From: Xylogone sp. PMI_703
Taxonomy: Eukaryota > Ascomycota > Leotiomycetes
DNA: 64,000 nt
Reading direction: 5' to 3'
Assembly (NCBI GenBank): GCA_021399445.1
Contig: JAJTUQ010000004.1
Coordinates: 248,001-312,000 of the forward strand
The notes under the pieces were generated by a model. It was not told the origin of the DNA. It made no database searches and saw only the letters and a list, made by a program, of their open reading frames with translations. Below are positions 47,006 through 57,850 of the stretch, one piece after another. The translations under genes were made by a program, and so were the position numbers. Within the stretch, counting starts at the first letter, position 1; every line of letters starts with the position of its first letter.

Positions 47006-47553
47006 GTGTACTTGATCAGGGTTAACTCAAGCAGTAATTGTGTACTCTTAGGAATTTAACTAGCTACCAACTACATTTCTTAGTGACTGTTACGGTACCT
47101 CGCTACTCATAATAGCTTTAATAAGTTCCGACCTGTACACCCAGGAAATGCACAGTATCCTGATTTAGCCAGCAAAGTAATGGCATCTACCGACTGATTG
47201 AGAACTAAAACTCTTACATTTACATGTAGGGAAAATGAATTGAGACCCTAGGCATTTCAAGGGAATCATGACGGAAAACCCAATACAGTCCTACCTGACC
47301 CTGACTATTGTGGCCCGGGTACAATAGGGCGTAGATTAACGGAATTTGTTCAGTAAAATGCCAGCTGTGGGGCAAAGACTCTTACGGGGTAGATCTGTGG
47401 GGATTGTCTCGTGTTTTAGTATGTTGGTTCCGATGTAGCATTATTGGCAATATGAGATACTTATACTCTGTTATGTCATATCTGTTTGTATAGTTTGACC
47501 TATGCCACAGTTTGATATTCTTATGAAAAAAAACGAAATACTAACTTTTAACC
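47006..47553. promoter_or_regulatory. upstream region of the MBL-fold hydrolase
   Basis: CTGTGGGG occurs twice, at 47365-47372 and 47395-47402; the same 8-mer is upstream of the aldehyde dehydrogenase and the FMN dehydrogenase. No gene seen. Confidence 0.4.
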
Positions 47554-48690
47554 ATGTCTACTGTAGACTACCTCATTCAACCACTAGCACCACCACCACA
47601 CAACATTCCGGCATCTACATCCACCGTTGTTGTAAAAATTATTGACAGTACAACTTGGATTGAATGCCCCATACGCGGCTTGTTTGGCCCTCATATTCCT
47701 GGTCATGATAAGATTTCCTGTCCCTCTTACTCGTTTCTTATTGAGCACGCATCGGGGAGAAGACTTCTCTTCGACTTGGGTATGCGCAAAGACTGGGAGA
47801 ACCTTGCACCGAAAATTGTCGACACAATTAAAGAACATGGCTGGAACGTGAAGGCCAGCAAGAACGTCTCGGAGATTCTGACCGAAGGAGGTGTAAGTCT
47901 TTCTAGCATTGAGGCGATAGTCTGGAGCCATTGGCACTACGATCACACAGGCGATCCTAGCACGTTTCCCACATCCACGAAACTAGTTGTTGGGCCAGGA
48001 TTCAAGGACGCCTTTGTACCATCGTATCCTATGAACCGGGAAAGCCCTGTGCTTGAGAGTGATTGGCATGGGAGGGAATTGCTAGAGATTGATTTCTCCG
48101 ATAGCAACCTGACTGTAGGCGGGTTCAGGGTACTGGACTATTTCAACGATGGGTCCCTCTTTCTCGTTGATGCTCCAGGCCATGCTATTGGCCATCTGTG
48201 TTGCCTTGCGCGAGTGAAGGAAGATAGTTTTATATTCATGATTGGTGATGCCTGCCACCATGCGGGGTTGTTTCGACCAACAGAGTACTTGCCTCTCCCG
48301 CAAACGATCAATCCCAGTCCAATTAGTTCACGGATTCACTGTCCTGGATCCCTATTCAGCGATCTCTTCCACCATCACCGGCCTAATGAAACAGTCTATC
48401 GTCTAACTGAGAGATTTCCTCATGATGCGGGCCTTGCTAATCAAACAATTCGTTTTGTAGAAGAGCTGGATGCGTCAGAGAGCGTTTTGGTGATCATGGC
48501 GCATGATGAGAGCTTACTTCAACCAGAATTTGGTGTTGAATTCTTCCCCAAAGGGACGCTAAATGACTGGAAGGCACAGCGACTGGATGAAAGAACGAGG
48601 TGGTCGTTTTTGAGCGATTTCTCCACAGCTGTCCAGAAAGGCTTAAAACAGGATACCGAAATGGGCGTTGGTATCGTCCTGAAACCGTGA
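47554..48690 (+). CDS. metallo-beta-lactamase-fold hydrolase (lactonase-like)
   Basis: Intronless, 378 aa. Di-metal motif HxHxDH as SHWHYDHTGD (about residues 127-136), preceded by LLFDLGM (the Asp-bearing strand found in AHL-lactonase-like members), then DAPGHAIGH (third His), FIMIGDACHH-like strand (bridging Asp), and MAHD (C-terminal His). This order matches the quorum-quenching-lactonase-like group of the superfamily, whose fungal members often hydrolyse lactones or esters. Nothing is missing. In the cluster it could open a sugar or hydroxyacid lactone formed by one of the dehydrogenases. Confidence 0.9.
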   Translation: MSTVDYLIQPLAPPPHNIPASTSTVVVKIIDSTTWIECPIRGLFGPHIPGHDKISCPSYSFLIEHASGRRLLFDLGMRKDWENLAPKIVDTIKEHGWNVKASKNVSEILTEGGVSLSSIEAIVWSHWHYDHTGDPSTFPTSTKLVVGPGFKDAFVPSYPMNRESPVLESDWHGRELLEIDFSDSNLTVGGFRVLDYFNDGSLFLVDAPGHAIGHLCCLARVKEDSFIFMIGDACHHAGLFRPTEYLPLPQTINPSPISSRIHCPGSLFSDLFHHHRPNETVYRLTERFPHDAGLANQTIRFVEELDASESVLVIMAHDESLLQPEFGVEFFPKGTLNDWKAQRLDERTRWSFLSDFSTAVQKGLKQDTEMGVGIVLKP

Positions 48691-49419
48691 CGATAATGAT
48701 TCAACAAATGCAGCGACGGCGGCCAATTGTATCATTAAATCACACTATAGGTTAATGTTAACATATTTTACTGTATACCTAGCAATTTTCGTTGCAGCAG
48801 ATCATACTTTTGGACCATTCATCTAAAGTTGTATTCATTGCTAGTTTGATTTAAGATATATATCCAGGGCGTTTTCTGTGAGCAAATAAGAGGCTGACCT
48901 TACTTCTTTCCCTATTGTAGTATTAGTGTCCTTGTAATGTATAGGGGGTACATCCGTTACATGGCTTATGATTGCATGGATTCTGAACGTTGTTTGTATT
49001 GAGGTCGATAACACGGACAAAAATACATCTGTTGTATTTATTTCGGCCATTTTCGATATGCAATAAACCTAGACTTCGTTGAATTATGAAAACTTACTGT
49101 ATCCCTTCATGTTCATTAAAAGCCGCTATTTGCAAAGCAGTCCACCCACTTCCACTGCTTCGTGCCCATTCCGAGCAGCCCACGACAGTGGTGTTGTTGG
49201 CAGGTCACACCCAATCTCTTGTAATTGGTACAAAACGAATTGCTCTGAATTCAACTAATTATAGCAATACACCTATCAAAACAACTACCGTTTACGGTGG
49301 ATAAATACACACCTAGTAGTTTCGATTTCTGTTAAGCTTATTGGTGGACCTTCTTTTTATGAGTATGAATAAGATTTTAAGACGTAAAATTTACTTTATG
49401 TCTGAATAAATGTCGCCGC
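48691..49419. other. convergent intergenic region
   Basis: AT-rich. A 69-codon minus frame (48841-49050) begins MAEINTTDVFLSV but shows no recognisable domain; not called. Confidence 0.35.
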
Positions 49420-50262
49420 TCAGGCTTCAAATCCCCTTAATATGGGTAAAACAAAACGCATCAAGGTAATATCGCCGGAGGAGACTTCAGCACCCTTTCC
49501 AGGGAGCAATCTACCCGCTGCCAGCTCCTCTAGCTTCTCCCCATTAACTGAACCTGTTCCCTTAAGGACAAAAAATAGCTGCTCTGCATCTTCACTTGGA
49601 ATTTCCCAAGAGCCTTTACTGATTTTAAATATCTCAGCCCTAGTTTCCTTCTCGGAAAAAACGCCAAGAGATCTCTTCCACACTCCATTGATTCCTTGAA
49701 GTTTCCTCCATTCATAGTTCTCTGGGATTATCTTGATGGGTCGATCGTATCGCTCCTTCGGATATACTAGTTTTTTCTGGGCGGTGTATTCCCAGAGTGC
49801 CTGGAATGAGTCAATTCCTTCCCCCTTGCCTTCTTCAAAGAATTTCCCATTCTCAAAATGTCCGTTCTTGCTCAGACTCTCTTTGGCAATGTCCATCAGT
49901 TTGGGGCTCAAAAACCCCTGTCCACTCGCCCCCCCAAACTGCAACACAAGAACTTGCCGCGCGCCGGGGCCATCATCCTGTGGTCCATAAAACGCACCCT
50001 CAGGGTGGTAACACAATTCGCCCTCATGTATAGTCATATTAGGCAAAATATTGATGTCCCCATCGAGACAGAAACGAAACTGGTCGAAATTATGATGGTG
50101 TACTGGTGAGTAGAAGTTCTCTTGCCGTACAAGGAAAAAGTGGTAGTTATTCGGAATATCATTGTCAGAACCAAGGAAAAGGTCTTTGAAAGCAAGGTTT
50201 CCAGCGCGATGCTTGATCACTGTTTCTTTGTAGGATAGAGATTTGCTGTAAACTACCTCCAT
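49420..50262 (-). CDS. cupin-fold protein
   Basis: Intronless, 280 aa from the ATG at 50262 (the frame extends upstream without motifs). The metal-binding cupin motif 1 is HHHNFDQFRF and motif 2 is GELCYHPEGAFYGPQ; a second, weaker beta-barrel follows (EDAEQLFFVLKGTGSVNG .. ELAAGRLLPGKGAEVSSG), giving a bicupin layout as in quercetinase- or pirin-like proteins. The function could be a dioxygenase, isomerase or decarboxylase and cannot be decided. The last gene on the right side of the proposed catabolic cluster; convergent with the MBL hydrolase. Confidence 0.8.
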   Translation of the reverse strand: MEVVYSKSLSYKETVIKHRAGNLAFKDLFLGSDNDIPNNYHFFLVRQENFYSPVHHHNFDQFRFCLDGDINILPNMTIHEGELCYHPEGAFYGPQDDGPGARQVLVLQFGGASGQGFLSPKLMDIAKESLSKNGHFENGKFFEEGKGEGIDSFQALWEYTAQKKLVYPKERYDRPIKIIPENYEWRKLQGINGVWKRSLGVFSEKETRAEIFKISKGSWEIPSEDAEQLFFVLKGTGSVNGEKLEELAAGRLLPGKGAEVSSGDITLMRFVLPILRGFEA

Positions 50263-52207
50263 GTTTGAATAGTGATTGTTAGTTAACGGTATGGATTTTG
50301 ACTTAGAGATTATACGGCAAGTATATGAGATTATTGGTCTTAGCAAGAGATAAGTTGCAGCAGTGAATTGTTGTCTACTGTTTATTTTTTTGGGTAGATT
50401 ATATGGTATTTATAGGCAAAATGGTAGAGTTAGGACTTGCTACAATTTGGGGGAATGTTACATACTCTGTAAGCCCTAGAACTAATACGGGAATGGAGTA
50501 CCTGATGTGTTGTAACAGTGAGTGCGTATCACTTGTATTGTGTTTTGTCGGAGGGGCAGAACTTCGACCTCCTAAATCCGTCTCCGTTACCGTGGGCTAT
50601 GACCCTAGTACGGCAAGAATTTTCCCACGTAAATATTATACAAACTCTTTGTAATGTTATGCAGCAAAGCAAACTTCTGCATTGATTCTGCAAATATCTT
50701 CTTGGTGGAATTTTTTGACGAGTATGCAAGGCGATCCAAGGAGGAGAGTGGTAATGATAAGTTACGTGTACTTTTTATCAGTTGCTAGGCCGCCGTTTAT
50801 TCCTAATAGTTTCCATCTTACTTCTTATTTTACCATGATTCAAACGAGTATGATTGTCAGACGACACGTTCTATATCTAATACGCCTACAACAGATCGGT
50901 AACAATTTTCGAATCCTGTATCAAGTAAATCTTGGAACCTGGCAAGGCTCGTTATTGAAAGCCGTGCTTGCCGATTATAGTCAAATCCGCTTGGGTAATA
51001 TCACCCATCGAAATATGTCAATCGTAGAACTTCAAAGTGGAATTCGTGGAACAAGAGCAGTTATCCTGAAGATCATATTCCTGTAATGTTTTGTGGAGAA
51101 AATGCTCATGGCACGGGGGATTGAGCAACGGGGATGTGTCTTGATGACAAGGTCCTATCAGATTTGGCATGATTTTAGGGGAACAAGGGTGGCATAATCA
51201 ATTCAACACTAATAAAAATCTAAAGGGCACGAGCTACAAAAGTTCCATTTATCCAGATTTGTGGAATTATTCCCTGATCCAAGCTGGCGTTCCGCCCCAT
51301 TACTTTACCCTTTTGCCTTGCTCACGAACGTGTATGTGAGAGATTGGAAATGTAACAAATAGCTAGTTCAATGAACTCATTGTTATTAAGGAGAATTCGT
51401 CAAACACTGGGTAATTACTAAAGTTTATTATTTCACCTTAAGTTATTTTACATGTAAAGACCGTGAGCGGCAACAATACCATAACTGAAACATGATATCT
51501 CTTAAGCACAACCTCTCCACGCCAGCTCTAACCATGTAATCTTCATCCTTACACTACTGTTTTATTAACCCCAAAAAAGGATAACAGTAATGCAAAAGTC
51601 CCGGCCACGGAAATGTTAGTCGCCGAGCTCCGCCACTAACTCCGTCGCAATACTGTACTTGTGACTTGTCACAGGCATCAATTCGATCTTGCCTATCTTT
51701 GTGATCACTGGGTAATATATTACATTGCCCTCAGTTAGATTTGGGTTAGTATATGGTCGTGGTGTGTTAGCTCCAGGCGTCGGTGGAAATGTGATCCCCG
51801 GTGCCGACCATCATGGCCCATTAGCGACAGCCACTCCATGGAGAGTAGGTTTCTGGCATTAACGCTTAAGGCCACAACGTAAGGTCGTGACACGGTGGAG
51901 ATATTAGCTATATAATCAGGTGGCTCAGAATCAAGCGATTCGAACTATTCAATCAATTCAATACTAAGATCATCGGAATCTGACTTTTCGGAGGAAGGGG
52001 AATATTTTATACTATAGTTGTTGTGACATCGTTTTTTTGGTATGCGAATCGCGTACGAAAAAAAAGTATGGCATCCGCTTATCAGTAGCGATCGCTTCTC
52101 CATACAGTCGTGGTACCCGTTGGACTTGGAGTCCAATCACCTTGGTGGAGTAATTCGATCCTTCGTGATAAAAATTGTTTTTAATAAAAAAGTATTCAAA
52201 CAGTTTC
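50263..52207. other. 1.9-kb gene-poor region with a coding-like remnant
   Basis: Frames of 83-134 codons at 50403-51086 have no domain. Separately, the minus strand from about 51800 down to a TAA at 51616-51618 reads as a fluent protein tail (see the pseudogene entry). An imperfect inverted repeat with T- and A-tracts lies at about 52030-52068 (TTTTTTTGGTATGCG .. CGTACGAAAAAAAA). Confidence 0.4.
51616..51800 (-). pseudogene. isolated C-terminal coding fragment of unknown protein
   Basis: Reads GITFPPTPGANTPRPY, TEGNVIYYPV, KIGKIELMPVTSHKYSIA, then ELVAELGD and a stop. Upstream the frame meets a TGA at about 51800 and no splice acceptor is evident. Amino-acid composition and absence of stops over about 60 codons look like real coding sequence, but I do not recognise the family. 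It may be a remnant of a deleted gene. Confidence 0.35.
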
Positions 52208-52321
52208 CGTCGCGAGCAGGATTCGAACCTACGCCACCGAAGTGATTAGATCTCTACCGTAGATACATATAATATGTATCTATATTCAAGTCTAACGCGT
52301 TAACCACTCCGCCATCGCGAC
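52208..52321 (-). tRNA. tRNA-Ser(UGA) with 33-nt intron
   Basis: Minus strand: acceptor stem GTCGCGA pairs with TCGCGAC (discriminator G at 52208); D arm GCGGAGTGGTTAACGC; anticodon stem TTAGA/TCTAA with loop C-T-TGA-A; class II variable arm around CACTTCGGTG; T arm GTAGGTTCGAATCCTGC. The intron at about 52252-52284 sits one base 3' of the anticodon (37/38 position), the canonical eukaryotic site, and forms its own hairpin TAGATACATA/TATGTATCTA. Confidence 0.93.
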
Positions 52322-52808
52322 TTCCGTATTTCTTGGAGTTATAATTTCGCGAGACGTACAACCGGTCCAATTTCCTAGAGTTCTCTGTACCACACGGAAG
52401 GTAAAAAAAATGTTAAGAAACAACTGGTAAATGATGAGCAATACATAATAATATGGAGCATTTGTAGAGGAGAACATGAATAATAAGAAGCTGCACTTGC
52501 GCCTTGTTACACAAGGACGCTGCAAGCGGCCCTGGCGGGCGGTCCAATAGGATTAGAGTTGATGCTTGTATTAACCAATCAATCGCATTACTTGAATTAC
52601 GTAAGAATCCTCTTTAGGAAGGGTAACTATCCACAATGTTTGCTTTGATATACTTTGACTCTGTTTCATGCTCTCGCTTTGTTGTTTTTGATTCACTTTT
52701 TTTGATTCAGTTGTAAACTAACCTTTCAACACAGTACTATAAGCAACACGAAAAGTGAACAACTCTTCAACCGCTTACGCATTTTCTTCTTTACTATCAT
52801 TTGATTCT
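52322..52808. other. intergenic
   Basis: Spacer between the tRNA and the GIY-YIG gene. A Pol III T-run near 52180-52200 follows the tRNA on its own strand. No other gene seen. Confidence 0.35.
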
Positions 52809-54120
52809 ATGCCCATGTTATATTCCAGTATAAAGACATGCCATTCTTGTGGGGCAATAGGCGTGACCACCGAAACCTGTCGTGGTAGTGGCTCTACGTG
52901 CGGTACATGTCGTTACTGCAAAGGACACAAATCAGTAGCATGTCCTTCTCGACCAGCGACACGACCGTTTGGTGCAGAGTCTCCACGACCGCTGGAGAAA
53001 TCTAAAGCCAGTTCTCTGGAAAAGGTACGCGTCTTTGGAAAAGAGCCTCACTATGATCTTCAGACCAATGCATCCTCCTTATCACAGCCTGATGCGCGGC
53101 TCCAACCTCCAACTTCCGGGAGGAAGAAGTCGATGAACATTACCGTGGTTTGTCCGGGCACGGGACCGGCTACTGATGAAAATAAAGATGTCAGTGTCTC
53201 GATTTCTTAGTGTTTCAAAGAGTTTTAGTAAAAGAAAATACTAACAATGTCAAACTCTAGGTTCATATAATGCCAAAGATAATTTTTCCCGATATGTAAG
53301 ACATACTCATGGTTTTGGTGACGAGATTGATGGAGGAAGAGAATGAAGAAACCGAGAGTATGGCACTCCCTTTATACAAGACTTGGATTCAGCAGAATGG
53401 AGCGGATAGCATTGTAGCAACTACGTTCAGTTTCATTGATCATCGAATCGTTTCTTTGAACAACAAAGTCATCACAGCCCAAAGGTAAGCTATTAAAGGA
53501 TCATGCAAACTATTCATTTTAACTGATTTGCTATTAGTCTTGAGGCGATTCTCAACTCTCAACAACAAGACAGCCAACGCCAGTCTGATTGTGTTGGCTA
53601 CCTCAACTTCATCAAGGATATTCGAAATGAAAATTACCTACGTTTCTACGTAGGACAAACTGTGAACGCAAGAAGACATATCTCTGAACGTTTGTCTTCT
53701 ATTCTACATGGTTCTTCGGAAAGTCTACATTATTTTATTTGCTCTAGGGGTAATGGTCACAGAACTGCAACTTTTTTAAAGCTTTGGGAAATTCCAGCAT
53801 CCTCCGAAAATTCCACTTCATCAGCATGGTACCAAGCTGTATCTAACATACTCGAAATGGCCTTCTGCCGTGCATTTCAATCATTGCCTGCAAAATCTCT
53901 AGAGATTTGCTTTGGCCAAATTCCTGGGCAAAACTGTGCGAACGTAGGGCTCAATTTATTATCTCCTCTTCTGCAGCTTTCTTCAATAGCTGAAGCGTTA
54001 AGACCACACTTTACAAATCAACTACTGTCTTCCCATACCCTGAAGTCCAAGAATGGGTTTCAAAGAAAATTTCAAAAGGGCATAAAAGGAGGGAGCTCTT
54101 GGGCATGGCCAACAAGTTAA
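52809..54120 (+). CDS. GIY-YIG-domain protein with Cys-rich N-terminus
   Basis: Exons: 52809..53189, 53261.., ..53484, 53538..54120. The N-terminus has a Cys cluster (CHSCG, then CGTCRYCKGHKSVACP). The C-terminal part carries GIY-like CVGYLNFIK and YIG-like RFYVGQTVNARRHISERL, then LKLWEIP, NILEMAFCRAFQSLP (Glu) and ANVGLNLLSPLL (Asn), the layout of a fungal GIY-YIG family of unknown role. Exon 2 hits an in-frame TAA at 53297-53299 (IIFPDM then stop) after which the same frame continues (LMVLVTRLMEEE). A 63-bp intron 53296-53358 (GTAAGA, weak GAG acceptor) would remove it and join to MALPLYKTWIQ. Without that intron the gene is split or inactive. Confidence 0.7.
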
Positions 54121-54338
54121 GAGGCCCAAAATACTAGGATTCTCTTTCTATAGCCACGTCGAATATAGACTTTATTAGCTTTTCACTAATCGTCGGCTCG
54201 GTTAATCGGCCCGCATTTCTAGTCGCTGCTTCCTAGTAGGTTGCTGAATCGCGCTGCTAAAACACCGTAATATTTCCGAACCTTTCATTTAGGCTTTGAC
54301 GGCTTGGAATTATGTTTAAACATTGAAAGCACAACACG

Positions 54339-57300
54339 ATGAACAACCAAGGGCCCCGATCCGAGACTGGCTCATACATACTTCGCAGTCTCATCAAGGA
54401 CGTAGCTTTAAGCACTGTAGGTGATGATCAGAGCCTCAAGATCACCTGCGTTGAAGCGTGGAGTAAGGAGGTTCATTTATTATCTTTCAATAAATTGCTG
54501 ATCGTATCTCGAGTCATGGTTCTTGCTTCTCACTGCTTTGAGCAGCTATAATCATATTTATTCTACGACTTTCTGACTCAAATTTGTTAGACGGTAATCT
54601 CTATATCGGAACATCAGCGGGTGAAATCCTCCATTATGCGCAGCTGCCAGCACACCCAAGCGGCCCAGATAGTCAGCCAATTTTCATACTTGCTTCCCGT
54701 CTCCAACCTCCAGTGAACCAGCAACAAGGAGCGGGAATACAACACATCCTACTCCTACCCAGGGCTGGCAAAATATGCATCCTAAGCAACAATACTCTTA
54801 ACTTCTATACCATACCTGAGCTCAGCCCTGCATTTCCTCGGCTTGATCCTTTAACATGTAGTTGGCTATGCGGGGTAGATCTAAATGTAGATGGAGAGGA
54901 GAGGCAGGATGATGCTATCATTATGGTGTGCCTGCGAAATAGAATACGATTAGTCAAGGTGGCTGAACAGCCATTACGAATTCGTGACATTGAGTTTCGA
55001 GGTTGTTTAGCAGCTATGTGTCGAGGGGACTTCGCCTGCGTGGCGGATGCAAGAGCATATGCCCTCTTAGACGTTGCAAGTCAACAAAAGATACCACTCC
55101 TTGATATTTCTGCTTTAGACAATCACCTCACAGAAAATGCGGGACCTAGGATTCAATCCAATGAAATCTTGCTGAAGCCTCTCATAGCAACGCCAAACCC
55201 GGGTACTTTCTTGATCGTCACGGGTACCACTTCTCTTGAACCTGGGGTTGGAGTGTTGGTGAATCTGGACGGTGAGGCTCCGCGAGGAACGATGAAATTT
55301 ACAAGCTACCCAAACTCGCTTGTGGTTGACGGCAAGGGCATTATATGACTTCTTTGCAAAACGCTAGTGAAGTTCCAGAAGCAGGTTATATTCTTGCTGT
55401 TGTACGCCGGCAGGTAGATGGCATACTGACCCCAGACGTCGAAATCCAGCGTTGGGACGTTTGGTCCAGTGACGAAACTGCCGGGAAAGAGTGGCTGAGC
55501 ATTTCACGACACACCCACGGTGTCGAGGATGCTCTAGGTATCCGGCAGATAGGGATGCCAGTCAAAGTCAGCTTACCCGAGATTACAGATATATTGAAAA
55601 TGATGCCTCTCCAACTTCTGGGACCGGGAAATGAATCTCACGATGTGGTCCAAGCAAAACGGGAGAAAGAGGAAATGGAATTTGTTAGTCGCCTATGCGA
55701 GATAGATGCTCAGATCACCCTTTGGATCGGTGATGAAGTATTCTGGGTTCTCCGGAACCCACTGCTTCTTCGCTTGGATGCAAGCCTTCACCTAGCTCAT
55801 TTGACTTCAACCAGTGCAATTCAAACCTTTATCAACGACATCCGTGGTCTTCCACCACAGACCGAACTCGAATTCCTTACCTTAAAATATATCCGGCAAA
55901 GAGCTTCTCTGCTCTTATTTACGGATTTAGTTGTGCGCACAGCATCTGGAACTCTTGTGACCAAGCATGATGAATTTACCGTAGAAGAGGCATTAGTGGA
56001 AAGTGAAGTCGATCCAAGAATTGTGATCTCATTTCTACCAGTACGGGATGAAGTTCTGTCAAGTGGGCATGTTATTTGGATACACGCTGGATTGAAAGAA
56101 CTAATAGACCAATTCTACGCTCAGAATAGCCTTTCAAATATGCCTACCGACCCAGCTGGCCGTTATTGCAAAGTTATTCTCGACCTCGTTCGTCGCGTTC
56201 TCCTCTTCTGGCGCGGTAAAAAAGGGAATCCGAGCGTCATAGAGAGTTCTCACATCTTCCCAATTGTTGACTTTGCACTCTTGCACATCCTGCTCCTTCT
56301 CGACAGTGACACGCCTCGTGGTCCAGCTAAAGCCGATTCACTACGAGCCGAGCTCAATTCTGTAGTTGACGCCGGCGTGGAAGACTTCGAGGGAGCTGTC
56401 TTGTTGTTGAAGCAATTTAAAAGATTGTATATCCTTTCCCGATTATACCAGTCTCGAAATCAACATGAAAAAGTTCTAGAGACATGGCGAAACATCATCA
56501 ATGGCGAAGAAGACTCTGGTGGGGAATTCACGGACGGCGAACAGGAAGTCCGCCTTTATCTCTCTAAACTACAGAATCAGCAATTAGTAACAGAGTATGG
56601 GATGTGGCTCGCTAAACGTAATCCAGTTCTGGGTGTCCAAGTCTTCGTTGACAACAGTCGTATAAAATGGGCATCTGCTGATGTGTTGAAAGTATTACGC
56701 GAAAGAGCACCAGGCGCCGTCAAAGAATATCTAGAGACGCTGGTATTTAAAAAGAAACAATTGCAACATATCAATGAGCTTATAGCATGTTACCTTGACA
56801 TTGTGCTCGCCGAACTCCGGGCGTCCGAACGCAGTCGAGCAATCCTAGCATCAACGGATAGGGCGTACAAAGCACTGCGTCGGCCGAAACCAGCTTACTA
56901 CCAATTTATAGCCAACAGTATGACCTCTTCAGATGAATGGCAGATTTGCCGTAGCCGGCTACTTCAACTGCTGGATGGCGACCAAGATGCAGCATTCTCC
57001 TATGATGTCGATATAGTATCACAACGTATAGAACCATTCAAGTTACAACTCATTCCGGAAACAATAATTCTCCACAGACGCCAAGGTGAGCACAAAGAGG
57101 CCATTCGTCTACTCACGCACAGTTTGTGTGATTTTGATACAGCGATATCCTACTGTATTCTCTGTGGTAGTTCTAATTTTAGGAACTCAACGGATAGGGT
57201 AGATCATGGGTTACTCCTACCAAGAGAAGAGCAAGAAGGATTGTTCAATGTATTGCTTGTGGAATTCCTCCGTATACAAAATCTATCCGACAGAATTGAA

Positions 57301-57655
57301 CTTACCAAAGAACTCCTCGAGAGGTTTGAGGAATGGTTTGATATTTTGCATGTTAGTCTTTCCTACGCTCTTTCTATATACTTCTTCTATCTTCATCTCG
57401 TTATCCTCTCTCTTCATCTCACATATCACATACCTTTTTTAACCTCTATAATAGGTGTTGCCTCTCCTCCCATCTTCCTGGCCTGTAGAAATCTTTTCTT
57501 CATTCCTTGTTAGAGCCTTACGTCGTCACCTTCTCCAGCAAAGAGGTACTTCCATAAAGAAGGCTTTAAGTGCTGCAGATAATAGTATTATGAAAAGTGA
57601 GTTTATTAAGAAAGTAGAGGGCAGTCGAGCTTCCGTCACAAGAGCGGTTGCTTAA
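54339..57655 (+). CDS. VPS3/TGFBRAP1-like endosomal tethering protein, frame broken at about 55344
   Basis: Exons: 54339..54462, 54591..about 55344, 55345..57351, 57455..57655 (introns 128 and 103 bp). The N-terminal half is a citron-homology (CNH) propeller (NLYIGTSAGEILHY, GAGIQHILLLPRAGKICIL); the middle has the Vps39-type helical repeats (LLLKQFKRLYILSRLYQSR); the C-terminus reads LPLLPSSWPVEIFSSFLVRAL, typical of Vps3/TGFBRAP1 of the CORVET complex in endosome fusion. The CNH frame ends at a TGA (55346-55348, after VVDGKGII), while the continuation (SEVPEAGYILAVVRR) is in another frame beginning at 55345. A single-base deletion explains this; no intron does. It may be a pseudogene, a sequence error or a recoded gene. 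Confidence 0.85.
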
Positions 57656-57850
57656 TTACAAAGAAGGAGATTTGAGACTTCTGGAATAAAAAAGTCGGCC
57701 GTTTGTAGTACTTAAATGGGCACATCTCATAGGAGTCCATGATGAGTTTCACATATTGCATTATTTCTCTCACATCTATACACCTAAGGATAACCTTAAG
57801 AATCTGTGGCTTCCAATAAACTCCCATGCCACCAGCTTGCCGCTAAAGGA

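Noticed and set aside
48841..49050. Small minus-strand frame beginning MAEINTTDVF
   Set aside because: 69 codons, no motif, no supporting promoter or splice context.
50403..51086. Two plus-strand frames of 83 and 134 codons
   Set aside because: No domain; neighbouring frames are equally open and AT-rich; not supportable as genes.
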